DNA from: J089 sp964535735
GTDB lineage: Bacteria > Fidelibacterota > Marinisomatia > Marinisomatales > J089
Direction: 5' to 3'
Assembly (NCBI GenBank): GCA_964535735.1
Contig: CAZHTM010000021.1
Location: 1-35,988 of the forward strand
DNA: 35,988 bases
Notes under the pieces: model-generated
What the model saw: only the letters and a program-made list of their open reading frames with translations
Database searches by the model: none
What the model was told of the DNA's origin: nothing
Translations under genes and position numbers: made by a program
Shown: in pieces, positions 24,763 to 33,130 of the stretch
Position numbering within the stretch: the stretch's first letter is position 1
Layout of the letters: every line of letters begins with the position of its first letter

Positions 24763-25935
24763 TCAATACTCGTGCAATGAAGATACTTTTATATCCAGGT
24801 CATACCCTGGGAACTCAGATTTCATGGACGCTTCAATATCCTGAATGCATTTTACGATTTCCTTCTGAGTCAACCCTGGGGTCACCGTCAAACCAAAGAG
24901 GATAACATGGTTATGCTTATGGTCCACAATCCGAATATCATGAAAATTGCTGACGCGGCCATCAGCTCCCCACCTTCCGTCTAAAAAGGATTGTACTTTT
25001 TGAATCTTGGGGCTGGTAGGCACGATGGGATCTACATGCACGGTAGGCGCAACACCCAAATAATCCGTGAGTTTTATCTCCACTTCTTCTGCAATGTCAT
25101 GGGCACGCATAGGCGGTTCGTTGGCATCGATTTCAATATGCAAGGACGCATACCGATCCGCGCCATAACTATGGATGGAAATATCGTGAGCGCCGAGGAC
25201 ACCTTCGACCGCTTCGGCGACCTCCCGTATGGATTCAATTTCTCCCAACGACGGCGGCTTCCCGATGAGATCATCTACCGCGTCCCGCGCAATTTCAAAT
25301 CCGGTCCAAATAATAAATAAAGCAACGCCCATACCGGCCCACCCGTCTACACGGTAATAACCATACTTGCCGGCCACCATGGCAATTACCACCAGAAAAG
25401 ATGAAATTGCATCGGTTCGGTGATGCCAGGCATCGGCCTTGAGGGTACCGGACGAAATTTTGGCCGATAAAAATTCGGCATAACGAGCAGTGACTTCTTT
25501 GATCACGATGGTCAACGCCACCACCACAATCATCCACCAGCCTGGGTCCACAGGCGTGGGATTCTGTATTCGGCCGAAGGAGGACTTTATAAATTCAATT
25601 CCGGCAACTACCAGGAGAATGGCAATAATCAAGGTGGCGATATATTCTGTGCGACCGTGGCCATAGGGATGTTCCCGGTCAGCCGGTTTTTCTGACGCTT
25701 TGAACCCCCAAATCACGACGGCTGAAGATACCACGTCTGAAAGGGTATGGAACGCGTCGGCCATAATGGCAATGGACTGAGTCAAAAGACCAATGACAAG
25801 TTTTATAACAAATAACAAGCCATTGATAATAACTGATAACCAACCCTGGATAATCCCTATGCGGACACGATATCGGCGATGATCCGGGTCCATATCCCCA
25901 ATAAGTGCATCGGTAAACCGACTAAAAATACCCAT
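24763..25935 (-). CDS. Cation diffusion facilitator metal transporter
   Basis: A 390-residue CDF-family exporter, typically of Zn, Fe, Mn or Co in exchange for protons. About six membrane segments lie within residues 28-225. The two metal-site motifs are ADAFHTLSDV (second helix) and ADAWHHRTDA (fifth helix), the HxxxD pattern seen in Zn/Fe types. A long cytoplasmic C-terminal part (about 230-390) contains two ferredoxin-like halves (IHSYGADRYASLHIEID and VDHKHNHVILFGLTV), more than the usual single one. GGGGG precedes the ATG. Metal choice cannot be read from sequence alone. Confidence 0.93.
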   Translation of the reverse strand: MGIFSRFTDALIGDMDPDHRRYRVRIGIIQGWLSVIINGLLFVIKLVIGLLTQSIAIMADAFHTLSDVVSSAVVIWGFKASEKPADREHPYGHGRTEYIATLIIAILLVVAGIEFIKSSFGRIQNPTPVDPGWWMIVVVALTIVIKEVTARYAEFLSAKISSGTLKADAWHHRTDAISSFLVVIAMVAGKYGYYRVDGWAGMGVALFIIWTGFEIARDAVDDLIGKPPSLGEIESIREVAEAVEGVLGAHDISIHSYGADRYASLHIEIDANEPPMRAHDIAEEVEIKLTDYLGVAPTVHVDPIVPTSPKIQKVQSFLDGRWGADGRVSNFHDIRIVDHKHNHVILFGLTVTPGLTQKEIVKCIQDIEASMKSEFPGYDLDIKVSSLHEY

Positions 25936-25959
25936 ACCCCCAGCCTTTAGTTTATTTGA

Positions 25960-26397
25960 TTAATGCCATAATCCCACGACAACCCCGGTGATGATCAGCC
26001 CTCCCAGCCAGTAACCGGTGTTAATAAAATAATATGACCAGGATTTTTTTTCGTAAGCCACCTGTGAGATCACATAGGTTGCAATATACCCCAGCCAAAG
26101 CCAACTAACCGTAGTTAATCCCGTTTGCAAGGGTGTCAAATCCGGGAATACAACACCCATAAAAGTAATGATATGGGCTGTAACAAACGCCATGACCAAA
26201 CCCGCTACGAACATCATTCCAAAAGCCAAGGGCATATTGAATCCCTCTTTTTTTGATTCGAGTTCATCTCGCTTCCAGCCCATCGCTCGGGTCCAGGCTT
26301 TTCCGAACAATACCGGTGAATACCAAAGCGCTCCAAACGCAAAAAATAGGATCGCCGATACTAAAACGGCCCAAAGATTAACAGAAGGTTCTACCAT
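25960..26397 (-). CDS. DUF1761 membrane protein
   Basis: A 145-residue protein with four membrane segments. FGALWYSPVLFGKAW near residues 20-34 is the marker of DUF1761, a family of unknown function. The tail WSYYFINTGYWLGGLIITGVVV is also family-like. ATG 26397 is preferred because AAGGTGG lies six bases upstream; a GTG at 26406 would add three residues. It lies between the CDF transporter and the acyl-CoA dehydrogenase, 24 and 41 bases away. Confidence 0.85.
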   Translation of the reverse strand: MVEPSVNLWAVLVSAILFFAFGALWYSPVLFGKAWTRAMGWKRDELESKKEGFNMPLAFGMMFVAGLVMAFVTAHIITFMGVVFPDLTPLQTGLTTVSWLWLGYIATYVISQVAYEKKSWSYYFINTGYWLGGLIITGVVVGLWH

Positions 26398-26438
26398 AGA
26401 GACCACCTTTCTCGTTGGGATTGATCTAACGCCGGATT

Positions 26439-27602
26439 TTAGTCGAAGGCTTTCAATCCGGTTATTTTCTCCCCCAAAATCAGGCCATGCATTTCGTGGG
26501 TTCCTTCATAGGTAACCACTGATTCCATGTTGGCCATATGTCTCATAATAGAAAAATCATCGACGATGCCATTGGCTCCCAAAATTTCACGCGATGACCG
26601 GGCCACGTCTCGCGCCATTTGCACATTATTTCGTTTGGCCATGGAAACCTGTGTGAAATCCATTGTCCCTTCATCTTTGAGCCAACCCAGGTGAAGGCAA
26701 AGAAGTTGGGCTTTAGTGATCTCCGTAAGCATGTCAGCTAATTTGGTCTGCGTTAACTGATAACCAGCAATCTTCCGGGAAAATTGTTTTCGATTCAGGG
26801 CGTAGTCCAACGCTGTTTCATAGCAATCGATTGCGGCACCCACGGCCCCCCAGGCAATTCCATAGCGGGCTTGTGTTAAACAGGAAAGCGGCGCAGCCAA
26901 CCCCTTCGCGTCCGGGAGACGATTTTCTTCCGGTATTCTAACCGATTCCAGGACCAACTCCGAAGTGACAGAAGCCCGGAGACTCATTTTTCCGGTGATC
27001 TCCGGCGCGGAAAATCCCGGCCGGTCAGTTTCCACCAGAAAACCCCGAATTATCCCTTCATCGTCCTTGGCCCACACCACAGCCACATCGGCGATGGAGC
27101 CGTTGGTAATCCACATTTTATTCCCGTTCAGGACCCATTCCTTGCCATCCCAATGGGCTCGCGTTATCATCCCCCCAGGATTGCTGCCATAACCTGGTTC
27201 CGTGAGGCCGAAACATCCCACCGCTTCGCCGCGGCCCAACCGCGGGAGCCAGGTTGCCTTTTGCTCTTCCGACCCGTACCGCCAGATGGGATACATCACC
27301 AGTCCACCCTGAACGCTGGCAAATGATCGAAGACCCGAATCCCCTCGTTCCAGTTCCTCCATAATCAGTCCATAGGCCACGGCACTAATTCCCGATCCGC
27401 CATATTCTTCCGGAAAAGAAGCACCCAGTAAACCCAATTCGCCCATTTTGGGAATCAGATCTTTCGGGAAGGTCCCGTTCCGCCAGGCATCCTGAATGCG
27501 AGGTAAAAATTCCTGGACCACAAATTCCCGGGCGGTTTCACGAATCAGGTGTTCGTCGTCCGTTAGTTTTCTGTCCCGCAAATAAAAATCCGGACGCGGC
27601 AC
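26439..27602 (-). CDS. gcdH: Acyl-CoA dehydrogenase, glutaryl-CoA dehydrogenase-like
   Basis: A 387-residue flavoenzyme. Beyond the general family motifs (CFGLTEPGYGSNPGG, MWITNGSIADV), it keeps residues that hold the glutaryl carboxylate in human GCDH: R92, S93 and S96 in LRSFASVQGG correspond to Arg94, Ser95 and Ser98. The pair Y365-E366 in TYEGTHEMH matches Tyr369 and the catalytic base Glu370. It would oxidise and decarboxylate glutaryl-CoA to crotonyl-CoA, passing electrons to ETF (13864-15613). The start is GTG 27602, one base after the PrpD stop. Related acyl-CoA dehydrogenases with other substrates share some of these residues, so the substrate call is probable, not certain. Confidence 0.88.
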   Translation of the reverse strand: MPRPDFYLRDRKLTDDEHLIRETAREFVVQEFLPRIQDAWRNGTFPKDLIPKMGELGLLGASFPEEYGGSGISAVAYGLIMEELERGDSGLRSFASVQGGLVMYPIWRYGSEEQKATWLPRLGRGEAVGCFGLTEPGYGSNPGGMITRAHWDGKEWVLNGNKMWITNGSIADVAVVWAKDDEGIIRGFLVETDRPGFSAPEITGKMSLRASVTSELVLESVRIPEENRLPDAKGLAAPLSCLTQARYGIAWGAVGAAIDCYETALDYALNRKQFSRKIAGYQLTQTKLADMLTEITKAQLLCLHLGWLKDEGTMDFTQVSMAKRNNVQMARDVARSSREILGANGIVDDFSIMRHMANMESVVTYEGTHEMHGLILGEKITGLKAFD

Positions 27603-27603
27603 C

Positions 27604-28977
27604 TCAAGACTCCTGTATCATTTGTTCCATGAAATCGCGAGCGGAAAGGTCTTCACAATTCAGGATTAATTCTTTCAAACTGGTCAATTCCGCCTTGGAA
27701 AAGCGATCATCCGCCAGAGAATTGAACTTGGTTTCCAAATCATCCAGGGTCATGGGCTCCCGAGGATCACCTTTAGGATATTCCAGGTAAACCGAATATT
27801 CCTTTCCGTTGGTGGTGGGCACCGTGACCCGAGAAGGCTGTTTTTCCGGGAACATGGCCTCAAATTCCTCACTGGCCTCCCCTTTGATTTTATGGATAAT
27901 GGATTTTAGGCGTGGATCCTGAATCTTTTCCGGTTCAAAGGACTGTTTGGTGATTTTTCGATCCAGAATCGCCCGAGCGATACAGTAGGGCAAACTGTGA
28001 TCGGCTGTTTCCCGAGATTGAGGTTCATATTTATGAGGATCAAATAAAATATCACAAGCGCGGGCAATCGTTGTCACCCGAACCTCTTCAATGTCCTCTG
28101 GTTTAATGTCATTTTCTATCACCACTTTAAGGGTCGCTGAGATATGCGTGTGCGTCAGCGCTTCCGTGGGAAAGGCTTTCATGGAGCAGGATAGGATGCG
28201 CCAGGAATCTCCCAGTCCTGCGGTCAACACCTCCGTATCCCAGTCCGGCCCGAAAACATCCATAAACCCTTCCTTCCCTTCGAAGACAGCTTCCGTGCCT
28301 GTGTATCCTTGCTGGGCCATGAGGGCCGCGAAGACCCCTGATTGTACCGCCATGGGATCGACCGTATTTTTCATCATCGTGAGAACGCCGGCCGTGGGAC
28401 AGCCGATTGTTCCATTGTGGCTCCCATTAATTCCGATAGCGTTTACCAATTGATCTTCATTTAGTCCCAGGAGAACGCCAGCCACCAAAGGCGAAACAAA
28501 TTGGGTTAGAGTGGCATGATGCCATTTCCGTTCCCGGATGCCCGGTTTGGCCCACTCGCAGAGCCGTTGTTCAAATTCGTACGCTAAAACAATGGCTTTC
28601 AGGACATCCCGCATAGACGTGTCTTCCCGCTCCCCGATGGCCAGGGCCGCCGGAATGAGATCGCTGGGATGACTGGGGTCTTCTTTCCAGTAAATGTCGT
28701 TGAAATCCAGCGCACGGATCATGAGAGAATTAATCAGGGCCACATTGACGGCAGGCATTTGATCGCCAAAGCCAAATACAGTGGCTTCTTCCCGGCCACC
28801 CATATGACGATAGATTGTCAAGAGCGCTTTTACATCCGGAGTGGACATGCTTCCAAAAGCACAACCGATAGAATCATACAGAAAGCGTTTGGCGGTGGCC
28901 ATGACGTCATTGGGAATTTGATCGGCGCGCAGATTCACTGCGAAGTGCGCCCACTGACGTGAAAGTGTTGGTTTCAT
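27604..28977 (-). CDS. MmgE/PrpD-family dehydratase
   Basis: A 457-residue enzyme of the MmgE/PrpD family, whose known members dehydrate 2-methylcitrate or citrate without metal, or decarboxylate cis-aconitate. Family stretches are RFLYDSIGCAFG, ALDFNDIYWKEDPSHPSDLIPAALA, HHATLTQFVSPLVAG and SMKAFPTEALTH. AAGGA precedes the ATG. It stands between the glutaryl-CoA dehydrogenase-like and isocitrate-dehydrogenase-like genes, so a tricarboxylic acid is the likely substrate. The window has no PrpB or PrpC, so a complete methylcitrate cycle is not shown. Confidence 0.9.
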   Translation of the reverse strand: MKPTLSRQWAHFAVNLRADQIPNDVMATAKRFLYDSIGCAFGSMSTPDVKALLTIYRHMGGREEATVFGFGDQMPAVNVALINSLMIRALDFNDIYWKEDPSHPSDLIPAALAIGEREDTSMRDVLKAIVLAYEFEQRLCEWAKPGIRERKWHHATLTQFVSPLVAGVLLGLNEDQLVNAIGINGSHNGTIGCPTAGVLTMMKNTVDPMAVQSGVFAALMAQQGYTGTEAVFEGKEGFMDVFGPDWDTEVLTAGLGDSWRILSCSMKAFPTEALTHTHISATLKVVIENDIKPEDIEEVRVTTIARACDILFDPHKYEPQSRETADHSLPYCIARAILDRKITKQSFEPEKIQDPRLKSIIHKIKGEASEEFEAMFPEKQPSRVTVPTTNGKEYSVYLEYPKGDPREPMTLDDLETKFNSLADDRFSKAELTSLKELILNCEDLSARDFMEQMIQES

Positions 28978-29034
28978 TCTAGTCCTTTATGAATAACATT
29001 GTTCAGAGGTGACGATACTCAGGCGATAACCCCG

Positions 29035-30153
29035 CTAAAGTTTTTTCGCAATCGCTTCCGCCACTTCCAGATTGGTATTGTTCATCCCCATATCATAGGT
29101 TCCTACCTGTCCCTCACGAATAACTTCCGCAACGGCTTTTTCCAGGCGGTTCGCCTTCTCGGTTTCCCCTAACCAATCCAGCATCATTTTGGCGGTAAGA
29201 ATCATGGCGATGGGATTCACTTTATGCTGTCCCACATATTTGGGAGCGGAACCGTGGGTAGGTTCAAAGACAGCGTAATTATCGCCCATATTGGCGGAAC
29301 AGGCAAACCCCAATCCGCCTACCAGTTGAGCGGCCAGATCGGACAATATATCGCCGAACATGTTTTCCGCCACAATGACATCGTATTGGTCCGGATTTTT
29401 CACCAGCCACATGCACATGGCGTCAATATTGGTTTCCCAAAGTTCGATGCCAGGATAGCGTTGGGCCACCTCCTGGGCTACGCGGCGAATGAGGCCTCCC
29501 GTCTCCCGTAAGACGTTGGGTTTGTCTACCAACGTCACCGTGGGACGCCCATACTTTTTCGCATACTCAAAGGCCTGAGTCAAAATATTCTCACATCCTT
29601 GGCGAGTCATGATTCGGGTGGACAGTGCGATATTTTCCAGACCGGCGGTTTCGAATTTCTTCATTTTGGGATTGTGCTTCGCCAGCACATCGAACACTTC
29701 CTGGGGCAGGGGATGGAATTCCACACCTCCATACATACCCTCGGTGTTTTCCCTGAAAATGACCAAGTCAATCTCTTCCTTGTAATTCAGGGGGTTTCCG
29801 GGATAGGCTTTACACGGTCTCAGATTGGTATGAAGATTGAACAATTGCCGGAGCCGCACAATTGGAGAAAAATAGACCAATCCCTTATCCTGTAATTCAG
29901 GCGCCAATTCTTTGGCAGCCTCTTCCTTCGGTTTGGAGGTAATAGCGCCAAACAAGGCGCAGTCCGTTGTTTTTAAAAGATCAATGGTCCGCTGAGGAAG
30001 GGCATCGCCCTCGGTTTTCCAAAATTCCCATCCGATATCCCCGGGTAAATACTCCGCATCCAGTTGAAGCTGATCCAGCACCAATCGGGCACAGTCCATC
30101 ACTTCAACGCCCACACCATCTCCCGGTAACCATGCGATTCGATATTGAGACAT
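29035..30153 (-). CDS. Isocitrate/homoisocitrate dehydrogenase family enzyme
   Basis: A 372-residue NAD(P)-linked beta-decarboxylating dehydrogenase. LPGDGVGVEV (9-18) begins it. NLRPCKAYPG and FRENTEGMYGG (RENTEG 134-139) favour a substrate of the isocitrate or homoisocitrate kind; isopropylmalate enzymes usually read RELTGG. Metal-site block AENMFGDILSDLAAQ and cofactor loop THGSAPKYVGQHKVNP follow; the Lys-Tyr pair in the loop also occurs in NADP-dependent isocitrate dehydrogenase. It sits 16 bases after the aconitase-type gene and clearly acts on that enzyme's product. Which tricarboxylate it uses is open. Confidence 0.9.
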   Translation of the reverse strand: MSQYRIAWLPGDGVGVEVMDCARLVLDQLQLDAEYLPGDIGWEFWKTEGDALPQRTIDLLKTTDCALFGAITSKPKEEAAKELAPELQDKGLVYFSPIVRLRQLFNLHTNLRPCKAYPGNPLNYKEEIDLVIFRENTEGMYGGVEFHPLPQEVFDVLAKHNPKMKKFETAGLENIALSTRIMTRQGCENILTQAFEYAKKYGRPTVTLVDKPNVLRETGGLIRRVAQEVAQRYPGIELWETNIDAMCMWLVKNPDQYDVIVAENMFGDILSDLAAQLVGGLGFACSANMGDNYAVFEPTHGSAPKYVGQHKVNPIAMILTAKMMLDWLGETEKANRLEKAVAEVIREGQVGTYDMGMNNTNLEVAEAIAKKL

Positions 30154-30169
30154 ATTTCTTTCCTATGAT

Positions 30170-32122
30170 TTACGATTCAGTTGTCAGGCGCTGCTTAACC
30201 CAATTTTCTAAGCCGCCTTCGATAATTAATTCCTGCGCCGCCGGTCCCAGCACCGGAAGCGAGTAGGTTTGATTCTCCGCCGTTAGCGTTGCGGTTCTGA
30301 AGTTGAGTTCCACCTGAATTCCGGTCCGTACCGTTAGTGATGAACGACCAAATCTGGCCAACAATTCATCAATCAACCGGGGAACTTCTAAAACCAAGAA
30401 CCCGTTGTTCAAAGCATTCCGTTTATACGTTTGACTAAATGATCCCGCCAATACCAGTTGAATTCCGCGCGCTTTTAAAGCGGTTGCGGCCTGTTCCCGG
30501 GAACTCCCGGTGCCAAAATTATAGCCCGCCGCCAGAATATCTCCCGTTTTGACCACCTGGCCGAAGTCCGGATCATAATTCTCCATCACAACTTGAGCTT
30601 GTTGCTCCAGCGTGAAATCATCCAAATAAGTGTATTTCCCGGGGAAAATTCCGTCGGTGTTCAAATTATCGGCAGGACATAAAACAATTTCACCAGTCAA
30701 CGTTTCGGGAAATCCAGGAAGCAGGGTCGACTCCTGAGCAGAAGACGAGGGTTGTTCAAACCGCTGGATATCCGCTATTAATTGCTTTCCGTATACGGGT
30801 TCCGGCCCCGTAATCCGTCCTGCCAGGGCTGATGCTGCTACCACGGCCGGCGAGGCTAAATACGCTTCCGCTTGAGGTGATCCCATACGTCCTTTAAAAT
30901 TGCGGTTGGTGGCGGAAATCCCCACTTCGCCATCCTGTAACAAGCCCATCCCAAGTCCGATGCAAGGACCACATCCCGGAGGCAAAGGACGAGCGCCAGC
31001 CGCAATCAACGTCTGCCAGTCTCCCCGCTGTTCGCTGATTTCCTGGACTTCTTTCGATGCGGCGGCGACATAAAATTCCACCCCCGGCGCAACCTGCTTT
31101 CCCCGAACCACATCAGCAGCAGCTGCCAGGTCAGATACGCGACTATTGACACAAGACACCAAATAGGCTTTTTGGATCGAAATTGTGTTGCTTTCAAAAG
31201 CGCTCACCGGCGTCATGGTTTTTAAATTGTGGGGACCGCTGACCGAAGGGATCACCGTGGACAAATCCAAACTGATCTCCTGAAAGTACAGGGCGTCTTC
31301 ATCCGATTGCAGAAGGCCGGATATCAGCGATTCAATCGTCTGTGAATTTATTCTGGGATGATTGGGTCCCAATCGGGATTTCCGATCGTCCAGCCACTGA
31401 AGGGTTTGTTCATCCACTGGGAATATACCGGCCAGCGCACCCCATTCAGTGGTCATATTCGCAATGGTCAAGCGTTCCTCAATGGACAGATTTTTTACCC
31501 CCTCTCCGCAAAACTCCAAGGCGTGATTCAATACTTCATCCTTATTGAACCGACCCGCCAAGGTAATGATCACGTCTTTTCCGGTTACTCCCGGAGATAA
31601 TGTACCAGTAAGATGCACCCGCGTCACTTTGGGAATTTGCCACCAGGTCCGACCCGTTGCCCAAACAGCTGCGGCATCCGTCCTTACCACTGGTGTTCCC
31701 AGACAGCCAATTCCACCGTACATATTGGCGTGACTGTCAGACGCCACCGCCAATGATCCGGGAAAGGCATAGCCTTCTTCGATCATGATCTGGTGACCGA
31801 TACCCCGACCGGCGGGATAAAAATCCACGCCCATGTCCCGGGCAAAGGATTCAATACCCTTATATTTTTTCAGGTTTTCCGAAGACCGGTCCTGGACATT
31901 GTGGTCCAGAGCGAAAACCGGTTGTCGGGGATCGGCCATTTTTTTTGCGCCGATGGCCCGGAATTTTTTCATCACCGCGCCGGTATTGTCGTGGGTTAAA
32001 ATATGGGCGGGGCGGAGGGAAACGAAATCGCCACTGTGAACGGTTTGCCCGGAGCGAAGACCCACCGCATAGCGTTGGGTAATTTTCTCAATCAGATTCT
32101 GGGGTTGAATTTGAGTGCTCAT
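30170..32122 (-). CDS. Aconitase-superfamily hydratase, LYS4-type fused homoaconitase-like
   Basis: A 650-residue chain with the LeuC-type part (about 1-440) and the LeuD-type swivel part (about 470-650) fused. The [4Fe-4S] ligands are C324 in SCVNSR and C384, C387 in GCGPCIG. The stretch from LTHDNTGAVMKKF through GRGIGHQIMIEEGYAFP, VRTDAAAVWATGRTWWQIP and NMTTEWGALAGIFPVD closely recalls fungal LYS4 homoaconitase from memory. The C-terminal part has the substrate loop GYNFGTGSSREQ. It would move a hydroxyl group between carbons of homocitrate or citrate. It is followed by the isocitrate-dehydrogenase-like gene. GGGGGCGT precedes the ATG. Substrate is inferred. Confidence 0.9.
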   Translation of the reverse strand: MSTQIQPQNLIEKITQRYAVGLRSGQTVHSGDFVSLRPAHILTHDNTGAVMKKFRAIGAKKMADPRQPVFALDHNVQDRSSENLKKYKGIESFARDMGVDFYPAGRGIGHQIMIEEGYAFPGSLAVASDSHANMYGGIGCLGTPVVRTDAAAVWATGRTWWQIPKVTRVHLTGTLSPGVTGKDVIITLAGRFNKDEVLNHALEFCGEGVKNLSIEERLTIANMTTEWGALAGIFPVDEQTLQWLDDRKSRLGPNHPRINSQTIESLISGLLQSDEDALYFQEISLDLSTVIPSVSGPHNLKTMTPVSAFESNTISIQKAYLVSCVNSRVSDLAAAADVVRGKQVAPGVEFYVAAASKEVQEISEQRGDWQTLIAAGARPLPPGCGPCIGLGMGLLQDGEVGISATNRNFKGRMGSPQAEAYLASPAVVAASALAGRITGPEPVYGKQLIADIQRFEQPSSSAQESTLLPGFPETLTGEIVLCPADNLNTDGIFPGKYTYLDDFTLEQQAQVVMENYDPDFGQVVKTGDILAAGYNFGTGSSREQAATALKARGIQLVLAGSFSQTYKRNALNNGFLVLEVPRLIDELLARFGRSSLTVRTGIQVELNFRTATLTAENQTYSLPVLGPAAQELIIEGGLENWVKQRLTTES

Positions 32123-32150
32123 ACGCCCCCTGATATCTCAATGTTATTCA

Positions 32151-32681
32151 TTATTTAAAGGGTTCAAAACTTACAAAGTCCGCATGGTGGACAATAATGG
32201 ATTCCACGCTTCGATATCCCAGGTCCCCTTCTTTGGAATGGGTGGCAATAATATGCTGAACTTCCGGGGGAAGATCAAACCGTGCGGCCAACGCGGCGCC
32301 ACTAAAGGGATGTCGCACCAGTTTCCCAGCGGAACTGGTGGTGAGTTTGCCATCTACCAGATCATATTCCAATAACTTCCCCACGTCAATCAGGATGGCT
32401 CCCGCAATGAGAATATCCATATCAATCTGAATCTCATCCCCGAAGTTGGCTTTCATTCGTTTCGCCATATCCACCGCCAACTGGACACAGGTGCGTTTAT
32501 GATTCATAAACGATACGGAACAGTCTTTGATCAACAATGAAAACGGAATGGTCTCCAGATCTTCCGGCGTGAGCACGCTCTTCTCAAGCGCATAGACCCA
32601 GGTTTTGATGACCTTTTCTCGCAGGTCGTCATCGGTTATCCACTCAATTTCTGGCCAAAGCTTTATTAATGTTTTTTCCAT
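32151..32681 (-). CDS. HD-domain protein with altered HD dyad
   Basis: A 176-residue protein of the HD phosphohydrolase fold. Candidate metal residues are H61 (NHKRT), D99, H124 (RHPFSGAAL), H148 (ATHSKEG) and H165 (VHHADF). At the hallmark HD dyad the chain reads LIDVGKLLEY, so Ile98 replaces the His while D99 stays. The fold is clear, but catalysis in the usual way is doubtful; a changed metal site or a binding role is possible. It follows the four-helix cassette and precedes the aconitase gene by 28 bases, so it may be read with the pathway genes. Confidence 0.82.
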   Translation of the reverse strand: MEKTLIKLWPEIEWITDDDLREKVIKTWVYALEKSVLTPEDLETIPFSLLIKDCSVSFMNHKRTCVQLAVDMAKRMKANFGDEIQIDMDILIAGAILIDVGKLLEYDLVDGKLTTSSAGKLVRHPFSGAALAARFDLPPEVQHIIATHSKEGDLGYRSVESIIVHHADFVSFEPFK

Positions 32682-32711
32682 TGAATTAATGCCTATTGTG
32701 AGATTTAATAG

Positions 32712-32737
32712 TGAATATTTAACATTGAATATTTAAC
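32712..32737 (+). repeat. Two direct copies of TGAATATTTAAC
   Basis: TGAATATTTAAC is found at 32712-32723 and again at 32726-32737, a 14-base period. The second copy covers the stop codon of the four-helix-bundle gene. Its core returns in inverted form at 33119-33130 on the far side of that gene. Confidence 0.8.
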
Positions 32738-33130
32738 TGGCTGCCAGTGTTTTTCTAGAGGAATAAAAAATCGCCGTTAATTCATTGGCTTCAGCTAATA
32801 ATTCACGAATTTTTGCTAATTCTATCAAATTCTCATCTATGATGAACTCCAACCAGAATATCGATTCATCAGCCTCTTCAAGTACAATACTTAATTTTGC
32901 TTTAAAAGCCGCTTTAGATTGCGCTAATAATGCGGCACGATAATTCGCAGCTACAGAAGTAGAACACCGAATTAATTGACTTCGGATATGATTTGCTAAT
33001 GGGCTAGATTTTAAAGATGTTGCCACTTTAACACAACGATGTGCAAACATTTTAGTTCTTTTGGTTAAAGCTTCTTTTTCCATTTAACAAACCTGAGAGT
33101 AAGTAAAATTTTTCAATATTAAATATTCAA
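32725..33130. mobile_element. Possible IVP-type cassette bounded by 12-base inverted repeats
   Basis: TTGAATATTTAA (32725-32736) and its exact reverse complement TTAAATATTCAA (33119-33130) flank the four-helix-bundle gene. The left end also has a second copy of TGAATATTTAAC (32712-32723), 14 bases upstream, giving a short direct repeat. The right-hand repeat overlaps the citF stop codon, and the left-hand one overlaps the cassette gene's own stop. The inside is visibly richer in A+T than its neighbours. This would fit an acquired unit put between citF and the HD-domain gene. No transposase is present, so mobility is inference. Confidence 0.4.
32733..33083 (-). CDS. Four-helix-bundle protein, 23S rRNA intervening-sequence type
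   Basis: A 116-residue all-helical protein of the family first found inside 23S rRNA intervening sequences. The diagnostic stretch is IRSQLIRCSTSVAANYRAA, followed by KLSIVLEEADESIFWLEF. Function is unknown; the family occurs widely as stand-alone genes in intergenic spots. It interrupts an otherwise metabolic operon, has A+T-rich codon use, and is framed by the inverted repeats 32725-32736 and 33119-33130. Confidence 0.9.
   Translation of the reverse strand: MEKEALTKRTKMFAHRCVKVATSLKSSPLANHIRSQLIRCSTSVAANYRAALLAQSKAAFKAKLSIVLEEADESIFWLEFIIDENLIELAKIRELLAEANELTAIFYSSRKTLAAS

Noticed and set aside
26439..32122. A methylcitrate cycle based on MmgE/PrpD and an aconitase
   Set aside because: No methylcitrate synthase or methylisocitrate lyase is present, the hydratase looks like LYS4 rather than AcnD, and the mutase gene shows another route for propionyl-CoA.
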